DNA from: Chloroflexi bacterium RBG_13_51_36
Lineage (GTDB): Bacteria; Chloroflexota; Dehalococcoidia; GIF9; AB-539-J10
Reading direction: 5' to 3'
DNA: 38,847 nucleotides
NCBI GenBank assembly: GCA_001796515.1
Contig: MGMS01000026.1
Location: 1-38,847 of the forward strand
The notes beneath the pieces were generated by a model that saw nothing but the letters and a program-made list of their open reading frames with translations, was not told where the DNA came from and searched no databases. Position numbers and translations under genes: made by a program. Positions 16,933-25,910 of this stretch are shown here, in pieces (position 1 is the first letter of the stretch; each line of letters begins with the position of its first letter).

Positions 16933-17451
16933 ATGTCGCCACGCAAGCTCAAGACTGATCCTGCAATCCTTGACATGCCGTCCCAGAAGATGGCCGTTGT
17001 CCGGGGGAAAGGCTCTCCGGACAAGGTCTTCGCCAGGATATTCCCCGCTCTATTCGGCTCGGTTTACACGCTGAAGTTTGACCTGAAAAAGAGGGGACTG
17101 GAGTCCTTCAAGGTAAGCTGCCCTCGTGCTCGCTTTCCTAACGCCCATCTTTATCCCAAGGGAGAATGGCTCGTAATTGCCGGTATCCCCGTACCAGAGA
17201 ACACTACCTCCTTGCCTCAGAAAGAGCCGGGTACTGAGGTAAAGCTTGAGACCTGGGAATACGGCACGGTAGCTCAGATTCTCCACCTCGGCCCTTATGA
17301 CCAGGAAACGGAGACCATCGAGTGCCTGCAGCAATTCATCGCAGACAATGGCTACGAAATAGCCGGCCCGCACGAGGAAGAATATCAGTCAAGGCCGGAT
17401 GCTAAGGTAATCAAGACGTTAATTCGATATCAGGTGAAAAAGAAGAGCTAG
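16933..17451 (+). CDS. GyrI-like domain (SOUL/GyrI small-molecule-binding) protein
   Basis: A 172-residue cytosolic protein of the GyrI-like small-molecule-binding group, related to the effector domains of BmrR-type regulators but without a DNA-binding part. Typical segments are MAVVRGKGSPDKVF, KGEWLVIAGIPVPENT, a TWEYGTVAQILHLGPYDQETETI block containing the GPY turn, and the end EYQSRPDAKVIKTLIRYQVKKKS. I choose the ATG at 16933 because GGAGGT (16923-16928) precedes it. A truncated copy of its last 34 codons is at 23571-23672. It lies 28 bases upstream of the TatD-like gene and is probably co-transcribed with it. Confidence 0.88.
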   Translation: MSPRKLKTDPAILDMPSQKMAVVRGKGSPDKVFARIFPALFGSVYTLKFDLKKRGLESFKVSCPRARFPNAHLYPKGEWLVIAGIPVPENTTSLPQKEPGTEVKLETWEYGTVAQILHLGPYDQETETIECLQQFIADNGYEIAGPHEEEYQSRPDAKVIKTLIRYQVKKKS

Positions 17452-17479
17452 CAGCCTGACAAATGTAGGAGGTTTTGAT

Positions 17480-18271
17480 ATGAGATATATTGATCCGCAT
17501 CTTCATACTGTTCTGCTGGATGACGGCGTAATGATGAAAATCGCCTTGACCGGCATGGAGGCTTGCGTTATACCCATGTTCCATTGTCTGAATGGGATTT
17601 TCGAAGCCGACGCTGTCCTTACCCTCTGGGACAGGTCTGTAGATTTTGAGCTGAAACGGGGAGGCACCATAGGATATGAAGCCTTTGTCTCCCTCGGTGT
17701 GCCCTTTTATGGACTTACCGAAAAAGGCGCCGAGGAGTGTTTAAAACGGCTCCCGGATTATCTCAAAAATGACAGAGTAGTAGCCCTGGGAGAAATCGGC
17801 TTGGATGTGGGTACGGACTTTGAAAAACGGTTGTTCCGCGCGCAGCTCCAAATCGCCAAATCGCATAACCTGCCTGTAATTTGCCATACGCCTATCCGGT
17901 TAGCGCCCCAGGCACCTGAAATCATCAAACAGGTCATTAACGTCATCAAGGAAGAAAAGTTTCCTATGGACAGAGTGATACTGGATCACACGGGTGAACG
18001 CACCTTTGATCCCGTAATGGCTTCCGGAGCGAAGGTAGGGCTGAGCTGTTGCTTCGACAAGGTGCCACCGGAATCTGTGGCTAATCTGATTCTGAATAAC
18101 CGGGGCAAGCTGGATAAATTCATCGTCAATAGTGAGTTAGCTTCAGGCGACGGATACTTCACTGTCCCGATGGTAGCCCTGGCTTTGAGAAGAGCCAAAC
18201 TACCCTATAACGATATATATAAGGTCGTCTATGAAAACCCCAAGGCCTTTTTCAACTTGCCCATAGATTGA
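17480..18271 (+). CDS. TatD-like metal-dependent hydrolase
   Basis: A 263-residue TIM-barrel amidohydrolase. Metal ligands are visible as IDPHLHT at the start, VALGEIGLD in the middle (the bridging Glu), VICHTPIR, and ILDHTGERTFD. The final Asp of TatD proteins is not obvious: the equivalent stretch reads VNSELASGD, so the fourth ligand may come from Glu or Asp in that segment. The ATG follows AGGAGGT. TatD relatives are DNases or phosphotriesterase-like enzymes; the substrate here is unknown. It is likely in one transcript with the GyrI-like gene. Confidence 0.85.
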   Translation: MRYIDPHLHTVLLDDGVMMKIALTGMEACVIPMFHCLNGIFEADAVLTLWDRSVDFELKRGGTIGYEAFVSLGVPFYGLTEKGAEECLKRLPDYLKNDRVVALGEIGLDVGTDFEKRLFRAQLQIAKSHNLPVICHTPIRLAPQAPEIIKQVINVIKEEKFPMDRVILDHTGERTFDPVMASGAKVGLSCCFDKVPPESVANLILNNRGKLDKFIVNSELASGDGYFTVPMVALALRRAKLPYNDIYKVVYENPKAFFNLPID

Positions 18272-18340
18272 AGATAAGTAGAATATAAGGCCTTGACTCT
18301 AAGGGGTAAGCCTACACACATTGGTAGAGCGGGCCGACAG

Positions 18341-19123
18341 TCAGATTGTTTGATATCCATATGCCAGCCACCCTCCATCAACCGGCAAGGTTATTCCGGT
18401 TATAAAGCTGGCATCGTCAGATGCTAGAAAAAGGATGGCCTTCGCTACATCTTCAGGTTCTGCCGGGCGTCCCATAGGACATCGCTTCTGAATCTCTGCC
18501 AGACTGACCACACCCTTCTCAATCGCCTTTTCGAGACGGCGAGTCCTGGTCCAGCAGGGTGCTACGCAGTTGACGTTTATCTTGTATTTCGCCCATTCCA
18601 CAGCCAGAGAGCGGGTCATGTTGATAACAGCCGCCTTGGACGGTCCATAAGCATTGACGTAGGGAATTCCCGCGATTCCTGTTTGTGAAGCCACATTGAC
18701 GATCTTTCCCCCACCGTGAGCCGCCATCCATTGCCCCACTCGCTGACTACAGAGAAAAGTCGCAGTAACGTTTATTTCAAATACTTTGTTCCAGGCTTAT
18801 ATATATTTCCCCTTTATCTCAAAGGCATTAGGTACAGGCACCGCAGGTAGACCGGCATTGTTCACTAGAATATTAACACCCCCAAACTCATTAATCGCCC
18901 TGTCCACCATGGCATATATTTCATCGGGTCTTGAAATGTCCGCAGCTATAGCAAAAGCCTTTCTGCCTGTTTCTCCTATAGCCTCAGCCGTCTCCTCAGC
19001 CTCCGGCAACTCAAGATTGGCGGCAGCTACATCGGCACCCTCTTCTGCAAAGAGTATGGCCGTAGCTCGACCGATACCCGTACCTGCCCCGGTAATCAAT
19101 GCTACCTTACCTTCTAATCTCAA
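18341..19123 (-). pseudogene. Short-chain dehydrogenase/reductase interrupted by one in-frame TAA
   Basis: An SDR oxidoreductase that would be 260 residues long. The N-terminal part (TTG start at 19123 after AAGGAGGG) holds the NAD(P) loop GAGTGIGRA and NNAG. The C-terminal part holds the active-site YxxxK as YGPSKAA, a preceding Ser in VASQTG, and the end FITGITLPVDGG. The two parts are in the same frame. A single TAA at 18799-18797 lies between KGKYI and AWNKVFEINVTATFLCSQ, where relatives have a sense codon. No other lesion is visible, so this is a recent nonsense mutation or a sequencing error. Confidence 0.85.
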
Positions 19124-19134
19124 CTCTCCCTCCT

Positions 19135-19368
19135 TCAGGGTAAATCATTAATTTTGGTTCTTCGAATTATCAGACGACTGGTAGGAAGCCTTTTTCCCGT
19201 TACAGTTGACCCGGAGTCATCTTTAGCAATGGCTCTATTATACACATCAAAATCAATGTTTTTGGGTCTTTTCGAAAAGGTTGAACTTTCGACATACGCA
19301 GGGAAAGGCAGACATCCCTCTGTTCCTTTGATGGTGACAACATAGCGTTTTGTCACCCGACCGAACAT
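19135..19368 (-). CDS. Hypothetical protein, 77 residues (uncertain)
   Basis: An open frame on the same strand as the SDR gene, ending 12 bases upstream of it with the stop beside the SDR ribosome site, as in an operon. The protein (MFGRVTKRYVVTIKGTEG...) has basic and hydroxyl residues and no domain I recognise. It could be a small gene or the remnant of a larger one. The rest of the stretch to 19616 shows no convincing gene on either strand. Confidence 0.3.
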   Translation of the reverse strand: MFGRVTKRYVVTIKGTEGCLPFPAYVESSTFSKRPKNIDFDVYNRAIAKDDSGSTVTGKRLPTSRLIIRRTKINDLP

Positions 19369-19616
19369 CTGCTTGTTTTGTCACGTCATTGCACAAAATC
19401 GCGTTTCGTGACTGCTTAACTGCACAGCATGTCTTGGGTCACAGCTCCTTATTGTAGGAGGCTTGCCCTGAATGGGCTTTCGAGCTACTTCTGACCTGCA
19501 TTCTTTTCCGAAGGAACTTGAGATTGTCACAGATTTGTAATTTTTTCCGTAGAAGTTTTATGGCTTCTCCAGCATTTATTTGATAAAATAAACAAGTATT
19601 ACAGAGGAGGTGACGC

Positions 19617-20702
19617 ATGAACGCGCTTAGTTTGACGAAATGGCATTCTGCGGCAGCAACCAGCGTCTTTCTGATCATGTTGACTATGGTAGCCCTGATG
19701 GTCGGGATGGCAGGCTGTGGTAATACCCCTTCTTCCGGTGTGCAAATCCGGGATTGGCATGATTTGGATGCCATCAGGGATAACTTGGACGGCGAAATCC
19801 TTCTAATGAACCACCTCGATTCCACTACCGCCGGTTATACGGAGTTGGCGAGCCCGACAGCCAATGAGGGAAAGGGTTGGCAACCAATTGGGATCTGGCC
19901 CGACCCGTTTACCGGTAGTTTCGACGGTCAGGGGTTTGAGATAAGGGACCTGTTTATCGACCGGCCGGGCGATACTAATGTGGGACTTTTCAGTTTTATT
20001 AACACGGGAGCGATCATCGTGGGTGTCGCAGTGATGGGCGCCGATGTTAATGGCGACTTGTATGTTGGTAGTCTGGCGGGACATAGTCGCGGCAGTCTGA
20101 GTAATTGTCACTCCACCGGTAACGTGGCTGGCGATACGCATGTTGGCGGTCTGGTCGGAGAGAACGGTGGCATTGTGACCAACTCCTCTTCCGCCGCCAG
20201 CGTGAGTGGTAGTTACGAGGTTGGCGGCCTGATAGGACAAAATCATGGCACCGTCAGTAAGTCCTGTTCTACCGGTACAGCGACTGGTAATTCGTACGTC
20301 GGCGGTCTGGTGGGATGGAATCGTGAGGGCACTGTAAGCAACTCCTATTCCAGCGCCAGGGTGAATGGCGAGTCGCTTGTCGGTGGTCTGGCGGGAAGTA
20401 ATCGGGCCAGTCTGAGTAATTGTTATTCCACCGGTAACGTGACTGGCTTAGAGGAGGTTGGCGGTCTGGTGGGACGGACTTATGAGGGCACTGTAAGCAA
20501 CTCCTTCTGGGACATTGAGACCAGCGGACAAGCTACTTCGTCTGGTGGAACAGGCAAGACCACCGCAGAGATGAAGAACGTCGCCACCTTTTCAGATGCA
20601 GGATGGAACATAGTCGCAGTCGCCAATCTTGACACGCGCAACGCAGCCTACATCTGGAACATCGTTGACGACGAGACCTATCCCTTGCTCAGCTGGCAAT
20701 AA
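19617..20702 (+). CDS. GLUG-repeat lipoprotein
   Basis: A 361-residue surface lipoprotein. The signal peptide ends in a lipobox, MAGC, near residue 34, after a hydrophobic stretch. The N-terminal part (WQPIGIWPDPFTGSFDGQGFEIRDLFIDRP) is the usual lead-in, followed by six or so GLUG repeats of the form VGGLVGxNxGxVSNSYSxGxVxG, predicted to build a beta-solenoid. It ends with the common C-terminal cap (TTAEMKNVATFSDAGWN...YPLLSWQ). The ATG follows GAGGAGGTGA. Such proteins are thought to act in adhesion or surface binding. Confidence 0.92.
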   Translation: MNALSLTKWHSAAATSVFLIMLTMVALMVGMAGCGNTPSSGVQIRDWHDLDAIRDNLDGEILLMNHLDSTTAGYTELASPTANEGKGWQPIGIWPDPFTGSFDGQGFEIRDLFIDRPGDTNVGLFSFINTGAIIVGVAVMGADVNGDLYVGSLAGHSRGSLSNCHSTGNVAGDTHVGGLVGENGGIVTNSSSAASVSGSYEVGGLIGQNHGTVSKSCSTGTATGNSYVGGLVGWNREGTVSNSYSSARVNGESLVGGLAGSNRASLSNCYSTGNVTGLEEVGGLVGRTYEGTVSNSFWDIETSGQATSSGGTGKTTAEMKNVATFSDAGWNIVAVANLDTRNAAYIWNIVDDETYPLLSWQ

Positions 20703-20978
20703 TTCGTTCTTTAGTGCAATCGAAATTCGGCCAGGTAGGACAAAACATAGTATTTGCCGAGAGCGAGATTGCACAATCGCCTGTTCTATTACCCAACTCT
20801 TCTTGGGGATATTGCAGAGTAAGTCAGACGTGCTGCACGAAAAGTTCAATTTATCATCGCAGGCAAACGTAGGCATGGACAGGCAAGAATCCCTATGTTC
20901 GTCCGCAGGTATTGACAAGGCCCTGATGTGAACATATAGTTACCACACAGTCCCGTCCGGGTTCTGGCTGGAGAACAA

Positions 20979-22019
20979 ATGGACACGGAAGCGAATGGTT
21001 CGGCTGCTGCACCAGCAGCCGAAATCCTATGGCAACTGAATGCACACATGCACCAAGTTGCGATCTTACGGGCGGCTCTGGAACTGGAGGTTTGGGCTAA
21101 AGTGGCGGCAGGCGAAGATTCCGTCGAGCAACTTTCTGCAACAGAGCATTGGGACCCTCTTGGCACGCGTATGTTACTGGATGACCTTTGTTCATTGAAA
21201 TTGCTAGCCAGGGAGGGTGACGAATATCGACTAGTTCCCGAGGCCGAGCACTACCTGTTGCCCGACAAGCCTACCTACATGGGTAAATTCCTTCTGTCGG
21301 ATTCCTCTTGGGAAGGTAATAATCATTTGGCAGAGGCAATCCGAACAGGCAACCACCCTATCGGCTACAGCGCCACGGCAACGGAGGCGATCGATATTTG
21401 GATTGGTATGTATTCCCGCAACTGGGCTGCCCCCGAAACGTATCTGAAGAAGTGTGATGCCATGTGGCACGCTTTGGGCATTCATGGGCGCGATGGGTTG
21501 CGAATCTTGGATCTGGCGTGCGGTCCTGCACCTAAGTCGCTGGCTCTCGCCCTCGCTAATGCTGGCGTACGGGTTACTTTGATCGATTGGGAACGCATTC
21601 TGCAGGTGGCACGCAAGGTCACCGTTGACCTGGGAGTCGACAACCAGATGACGTCTCTTTCGGGTGACTTGGCCAGTGTAGCCTATGGTCGCAGCCAGTA
21701 TGACGTCGCATTCTTGGGAGACGTCACGCATTTCCTCAGCCCAGAGCAGAACATCCGCATCTTCCGCAAGGCGTACGATGCTCTAGTTGATGGCGGAACA
21801 TTGGTCGTCAATGCAGTTCGAGGCGAATACCTTGATCCAACGGAGCACGGGCTGTGGTTCTATGCTATCTCCGCGGGGGCAGCTTACAACTTTCAAGAGT
21901 ACAAAGATATGCTCGAGCGCGCTCGTTTCACGGATATTGTTGATACGAACATTACGGACCTGAGGATACAGCCTATCAAAGCAACTAAACGCTCGCAGCA
22001 TACACGTGGGCAGCAGTGA
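20979..22019 (+). CDS. SAM-dependent O-methyltransferase with N-terminal dimerisation domain
   Basis: A 346-residue protein of the plant-type or antibiotic O-methyltransferase family. The N-terminal winged-helix dimerisation region contains HQVAILRAALELEVWAKVAAG and DPLGTRMLLDDLCSLKLL. The SAM loop is RILDLACGPAPKSLALALANAG, followed by VTLIDWE and GDLASVAYGRSQYDVAFLGDVTHFL. Two other proteins of this general type would draw on the metK product. There is no strong ribosome site; CTGGAGA lies ahead of the ATG. The substrate is unknown. About 280 bases of non-coding sequence precede it. Confidence 0.9.
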   Translation: MDTEANGSAAAPAAEILWQLNAHMHQVAILRAALELEVWAKVAAGEDSVEQLSATEHWDPLGTRMLLDDLCSLKLLAREGDEYRLVPEAEHYLLPDKPTYMGKFLLSDSSWEGNNHLAEAIRTGNHPIGYSATATEAIDIWIGMYSRNWAAPETYLKKCDAMWHALGIHGRDGLRILDLACGPAPKSLALALANAGVRVTLIDWERILQVARKVTVDLGVDNQMTSLSGDLASVAYGRSQYDVAFLGDVTHFLSPEQNIRIFRKAYDALVDGGTLVVNAVRGEYLDPTEHGLWFYAISAGAAYNFQEYKDMLERARFTDIVDTNITDLRIQPIKATKRSQHTRGQQ

Positions 22020-22133
22020 TGACTCGCGGCTTCAACGAAACGACGAGGCCTATCGTGATTATGTGAGTAGAACTCGAGGACGAATAGCACCACCGAAATC
22101 AGGGGCGAACCAGATTAAGAAGAACTGAGGCAT

Positions 22134-22754
22134 ATGAACATGAGGAAAGAAAAACGCACAACTGGCAGTGAATGCCGGCAAAAGGATCAAAGGAAGTTGA
22201 AGTGGCCAGACTGGTTGTTCCTGAGGAGACCGCCAGCGTTTCTGGACCCAATCAGGAGGTTATTTGAATCACCCAAGAAACTTGTTGAGCCCTACGTTAA
22301 AGATGGTCAGATGGTTGCTGACCTTGGTTGTGGCTCAGGTTATTATACATTCGCTCTGGCCGAACTCGTCGGGCCGAAAGGAAAAGTCTATGCAGTTGAT
22401 TTAGGCAAAAGCTGTATCCCAGTTTTAGAAAAGAAGGCAAGGAAAAGTGGGTATCGTAACATTGAAGCTCATACTTCGTCTGCTTCCGATGTGAGTTTTA
22501 TAGAGGACAGGTCAGTCGATTTCGTTCTTGCCAACGGTTTATTGTGTTCGATGGCCGAACATAGAAAAGAAGCGGTGAACGAAATTAGACGCATCCTCAA
22601 GGGGGAAGGGCAGGCGTATCTAAGCTTGGGCGCCGGCCCTCCTTTTGGTTATGTAGATCAAGCAGAGTGGGACAATATTCTGCAAGGATTCAAAGTAGAA
22701 CGAGGAGGTAGTTACAAGGAAAAGTGGGCTCTGGTGTCTCCAAAGCAGGAGTAG
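22134..22754 (+). CDS. Class I SAM-dependent methyltransferase
   Basis: A 206-residue methyltransferase of the Methyltransf_11/25 kind. Motif I is VADLGCGSGYYTFALAELVG, followed by VYAVDLGKSCIPVLEKKA and VDFVLANGLLCSM. The preceding FLDPIRRLFESPKKLVEPYVKDGQ is common in small methyltransferases of anaerobic bacteria and archaea. It may methylate a small molecule or lipid; the sequence does not decide. It is separated from the preceding O-methyltransferase by about 115 bases and may share its transcript. Confidence 0.9.
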   Translation: MNMRKEKRTTGSECRQKDQRKLKWPDWLFLRRPPAFLDPIRRLFESPKKLVEPYVKDGQMVADLGCGSGYYTFALAELVGPKGKVYAVDLGKSCIPVLEKKARKSGYRNIEAHTSSASDVSFIEDRSVDFVLANGLLCSMAEHRKEAVNEIRRILKGEGQAYLSLGAGPPFGYVDQAEWDNILQGFKVERGGSYKEKWALVSPKQE

Positions 22755-22836
22755 TTTGAGATCTTTATGCCCCTTACCGGCATATCTAATATGTCTGGGG
22801 TACTCTCAGACTTAATCAACAGCGGGAGGTGCACTT

Positions 22837-23088
22837 ATGGCAAATGAGAAATCTAAAGAAGAAGCCTATGAGATAGAAAGCAAGAAGTTTACACGATATC
22901 ATAGCATCCTCGAATGGCCGGCATTGGCATTATTAGTTGTCGGCATCGTCACTGCAGCCTTAGATGTGACGCTTGCTGGCTTCACGCCCATAGTATGGCT
23001 CGTCTTATCTTTTGGATTGATCCTTGTCATAACATGTATGGAAGTATCAATGATACGAGCCTTCTTGGAGAGCAGGAAACAGAAATAG
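22837..23088 (+). CDS. Small membrane protein, 83 residues
   Basis: It begins MANEKSKEEAYEIESKKF after GGGAGGTG. A charged N-terminus is followed by two hydrophobic segments (about residues 28-48 and 52-72) and a basic tail ESRKQK. This is a plausible two-helix membrane protein with both ends in the cytoplasm. No family recognised. Confidence 0.7.
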   Translation: MANEKSKEEAYEIESKKFTRYHSILEWPALALLVVGIVTAALDVTLAGFTPIVWLVLSFGLILVITCMEVSMIRAFLESRKQK

Positions 23089-23314
23089 ATTTCAGGGCGG
23101 CAATTCAAGATAACTACGTCGTCCGTTATTGAAGAATCACAGGCATCACTGCTTTCCTAACCAGTGACTTTTGTCGATAGGCTTCCTGTGTGAGTCTTCT
23201 CTTACTATGAATTAAGATAAATCCCGATGTTTTTCCCTGGCAATAATCTATCTTCTCTTTGCCCTCAGTGCTATACTTTTCGAAAGTAGCCAGTACTTCT
23301 AAAAGGAGGTATTC

Positions 23315-23542
23315 ATGGAACCAGTATGGATAGCCATTTCAATCGTTGCCCTGGCTGTTATTGTGGTGCTTCTGCTTATAGCCAGGCGAAGGCAATATCA
23401 ACAACCATCAAACCTCGCTATAGTTGGTATCTCCTTAGTGGTTCTGGGGATTATTTTCGGTGATTCTCGTGCGATAGGTTACTCTCTCATAGGTGTCGGA
23501 GTTCTTCTTTCAGTAATTGAAGCTATTAGAAACAGAAGATAG
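23315..23542 (+). CDS. Small membrane protein, 75 residues
   Basis: The ATG at 23315 follows AAAAGGAGGT at good spacing. The N-terminal helix (VWIAISIVALAVIVVLLLI) is followed by a basic stretch ARRRQYQQP, then two short hydrophobic stretches and an RNRR tail. The overall plan resembles the 99-residue protein at 6232-6531, but I cannot show homology by eye. Confidence 0.7.
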   Translation: MEPVWIAISIVALAVIVVLLLIARRRQYQQPSNLAIVGISLVVLGIIFGDSRAIGYSLIGVGVLLSVIEAIRNRR

Positions 23543-23570
23543 CAATCTGAGGTAGGCCTTCTGTCAACAT

Positions 23571-23672
23571 GGCTATGAAATAGCTGACCCGCACGAGGAA
23601 GAATACCAGTCAAAGCCCGATGCTAAGGTAATGAAGACACTAATTCGGTATCAGGTGAAAAAGAAGAGCTAA
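23571..23672 (+). pseudogene. Truncated 3' end of a GyrI-like gene
   Basis: Thirty-four codons, stop included (GYEIADPHEEEYQS...KKKS), nearly identical to the end of the intact gene at 16933-17451, with most differences silent. The similarity starts abruptly near 23565 and runs past the stop into the AAATGTG region. No start or upstream part of the gene is present. It lies just before the methyltransferase block at 23856. Confidence 0.85.
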
Positions 23673-23855
23673 TAGCCTCATAAATGTGCGTGCTTGTGTG
23701 GGATGGTATGGTGTGATAGAAAGTCACAGACTTTATGCGCCGCTGAACAGACCACGTGGCTGATGCGTTCATCAATACTAAGAGGAATAGTTCCTCTGTC
23801 GGCCAGCCCGCCTATGCTATAATACAATTTGTAGAACCATCGGAGAGTATATCTC

Positions 23856-24704
23856 TTGAAGGAGTCGGGCAGGAAGAACGGAACAGTAAGGCCGATCGTC
23901 AAATGGGCCGGGGGCAAGGGGCAACTCCTGCCAACGTTGAGGCAGTTCTACCCAACGAATTTCCGCAGGTATATCGAGCCCTTCGCAGGTGGGGCTGTCA
24001 TCTACCTGACGCTAAAGCCAAGCTTGGCCATACTCGGGGATTCTAACAGAGACCTAATCGAGTGCTACACCATGGTGAGGGATAAGATTGACGAGCTCAT
24101 CAAGGCGCTCAAAACCTACGCCCCTCATGTAGCGGACAAGGAATTTTATTACGAGGTGCGTGATCGCAATGCGACCGACCTCACCCTTGTCGAGCGAGCA
24201 GCGCGTTTCATATTCCTTAACAAGACCTGCTACAACGGACTTTACCGTGTAAATCGAGACGGAAAGTTCAATGTGCCCTTTGGAAAACATGAGAGACCTC
24301 CGCGGCTTTACGACGAAGTAAACCTTAGAGGTGTGTCACTCCTTCTGCGGAACGCCGAATTAGTAGCAGGCGACTTTGAGGAGACAGTACAGTGCGCATC
24401 TGAAGGAGATTTCTTGTATCTCGATCCGCCCTACCATCGCTCTGGGAACTCACACTTCACTGCATACTCAGTAGATGGTTTTACTGAGAATGATCATATG
24501 CGTCTTGCTAGAACCTTTAGGACTCTGCACGCACGGGGGTGCAAGCTACTTCTCTGCAATTCCGACACTAATCTTGTACGGGAACTCTACCGTGATTTCA
24601 TGGTCATCCCTGTCATAACGAATAGGGCGATTAACTGCATTAGCGAAAAGCGCAGCGGTTTTCCTGAGGTGTTGATCTTGAACCATGGCGAGGGGCATCT
24701 TTAA
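23856..24704 (+). CDS. Dam-like N6-adenine DNA methyltransferase (D12 class)
   Basis: A 282-residue enzyme that transfers a methyl group from SAM to adenine in DNA. SAM-binding KWAGGKG is at residues 16-22, EPFAGGA at 41-47, and the catalytic DPPY at 190-193. The FIFLNKTCYNGLYRVNRDGKFNVPFGKH block is the usual substrate-recognition region of Dam/DpnM-type enzymes, which suggests a GATC-like target; this is not proven. The start is a TTG with GGAGAG about ten bases ahead. It heads the AT-richer accessory block with the DGQHR gene. No classical restriction endonuclease is adjacent. Confidence 0.93.
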   Translation: MKESGRKNGTVRPIVKWAGGKGQLLPTLRQFYPTNFRRYIEPFAGGAVIYLTLKPSLAILGDSNRDLIECYTMVRDKIDELIKALKTYAPHVADKEFYYEVRDRNATDLTLVERAARFIFLNKTCYNGLYRVNRDGKFNVPFGKHERPPRLYDEVNLRGVSLLLRNAELVAGDFEETVQCASEGDFLYLDPPYHRSGNSHFTAYSVDGFTENDHMRLARTFRTLHARGCKLLLCNSDTNLVRELYRDFMVIPVITNRAINCISEKRSGFPEVLILNHGEGHL

Positions 24705-24840
24705 CCCTGATTTCACCCTGGCTAACCTCATGCAATGTTACGCAGGATGTGGATGCTTTCTGCTACCAGAAGAGATACAATGCGAGACGAAGGATGGATA
24801 TAGCATTGTAATTAATCGGCCTTCTTCATGTGGAAAGTAA
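24685..24840 (+). CDS. Possible 51-residue Cys-containing ORF overlapping the methyltransferase end
   Basis: It starts MARGIFNPDFTLANLM inside the last codons of the methyltransferase gene and ends 20 bases before the DGQHR start. It contains CYAGCGCF and two further cysteines. Its position in the gap supports a coding role, but the ribosome site (GAGGTG about 14 bases ahead) is poor and no family is recognisable. It may be a small partner, or the remnant of a lost gene. Confidence 0.35.
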   Translation: MARGIFNPDFTLANLMQCYAGCGCFLLPEEIQCETKDGYSIVINRPSSCGK

Positions 24841-24860
24841 ATATTGATAGGCGGAGCAAA

Positions 24861-25895
24861 ATGAGCGATATTCTCCAAACTCTAGCTTTGAAAGTTACTC
24901 CGAAGGAAGGCCAGCCTCATAACTCTTTCTACATCCTAACGATGCGCGCTTCAATCTTAGCATCAATGAAACTCATACCTGTTCGATATCCTGCTCTACG
25001 AAAAGGAATTCAGCGTCTGACAGATGAGAAACGTGTCAAAGAAATAGCAAATTACATAATCAACAAAGAAGCAAGTTTTCCGAATGCTATAATCGTTAGC
25101 TTTACGGGAGACGTGAAAGTTCGCGAAGTTGATAGCTTGCAGGATCTTTTTCGCTTAGAAATACCTGTAGTTCCAGAAACCGCAATCATTATTGACGGAC
25201 AGCATAGGTTGTTAGGCATTGAGTATTCCGGAATTGATATGAATATCCTGGTAACTGCTTTTCTAAAGATACCTGAAGAGAAACAGGCTGCCATATTTAG
25301 AGATATTAATTTCTACCAGCGCAAAGTTAACAAAAGCCTGATGTACGACCTTTTTCATATCGCAAAAGACGCTGGTTATCCGTTAATGAGAGCTATAGAC
25401 ATTGCAGAAAGACTAAACGAAGAGGGCCCATTACAGGGCCTAATTAAGCTAACTGGTGTCGGTCCCGGTATAGTAACACAAACCATATTTGTCGAGACTC
25501 TCCAGCAGTTTCTTAGGCCGGGTGATATCTTTACACAACCCCAGTACGAAGAGGCAGGAAGCTTAGAGATACAGTTACGGGTCATCAATTCATACTACGA
25601 CTCCCTTCACGGCCACTATCGTAATATTTGGGAAGACCCGAATTCATATGTCTTGTTGAAGACACAAGGTATATACGCTTCATTAATGGTTCTGCGTGAC
25701 TTGCTCACACATTTTCACGACAAAAGAAAAGGACACATACCTACTGCGCGCGATTTCGAGCGATTCACATCGTTGCTTGCCCAAAAGGTAACGTTTCGGC
25801 GCGAAGACTATGGTGATGCCTATCTTGGTGCGGGGGGACAACGCCGTCTCCATCAATTATTGTTGGAAACCATATCCCCCATGTTGGTCGAGTAA
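24861..25895 (+). CDS. DGQHR-domain protein (DndB-like)
   Basis: A 344-residue protein with the DGQHR signature at residues 112-116 (TAIIIDGQHRLLGI), followed by FRDINFYQRKVNKSLMYDLF, as in DndB and related ParB-fold proteins. DndB regulates phosphorothioate DNA modification, and other DGQHR proteins occur in DNA-modification and defence loci; here no dndCDE genes are in view. The ATG at 24861 follows GCGGAG; an earlier ATG at 24828 lies inside the small upstream ORF. The next gene starts 15 bases later, so the two are very likely co-transcribed. Confidence 0.9.
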   Translation: MSDILQTLALKVTPKEGQPHNSFYILTMRASILASMKLIPVRYPALRKGIQRLTDEKRVKEIANYIINKEASFPNAIIVSFTGDVKVREVDSLQDLFRLEIPVVPETAIIIDGQHRLLGIEYSGIDMNILVTAFLKIPEEKQAAIFRDINFYQRKVNKSLMYDLFHIAKDAGYPLMRAIDIAERLNEEGPLQGLIKLTGVGPGIVTQTIFVETLQQFLRPGDIFTQPQYEEAGSLEIQLRVINSYYDSLHGHYRNIWEDPNSYVLLKTQGIYASLMVLRDLLTHFHDKRKGHIPTARDFERFTSLLAQKVTFRREDYGDAYLGAGGQRRLHQLLLETISPMLVE

Positions 25896-25910
25896 GGAAT
25901 ATCTCAAACG

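Noticed and set aside
18319-18345. D-arm-like TTGGTAGAGC sequence
   Set aside because: No anticodon arm, T arm or acceptor pairing follows, so it is probably chance.
20703-20978. Possible gene or RNA in the gap before the O-methyltransferase
   Set aside because: Short frames on both strands lack ribosome sites and family signals, and no RNA structure was convincing.
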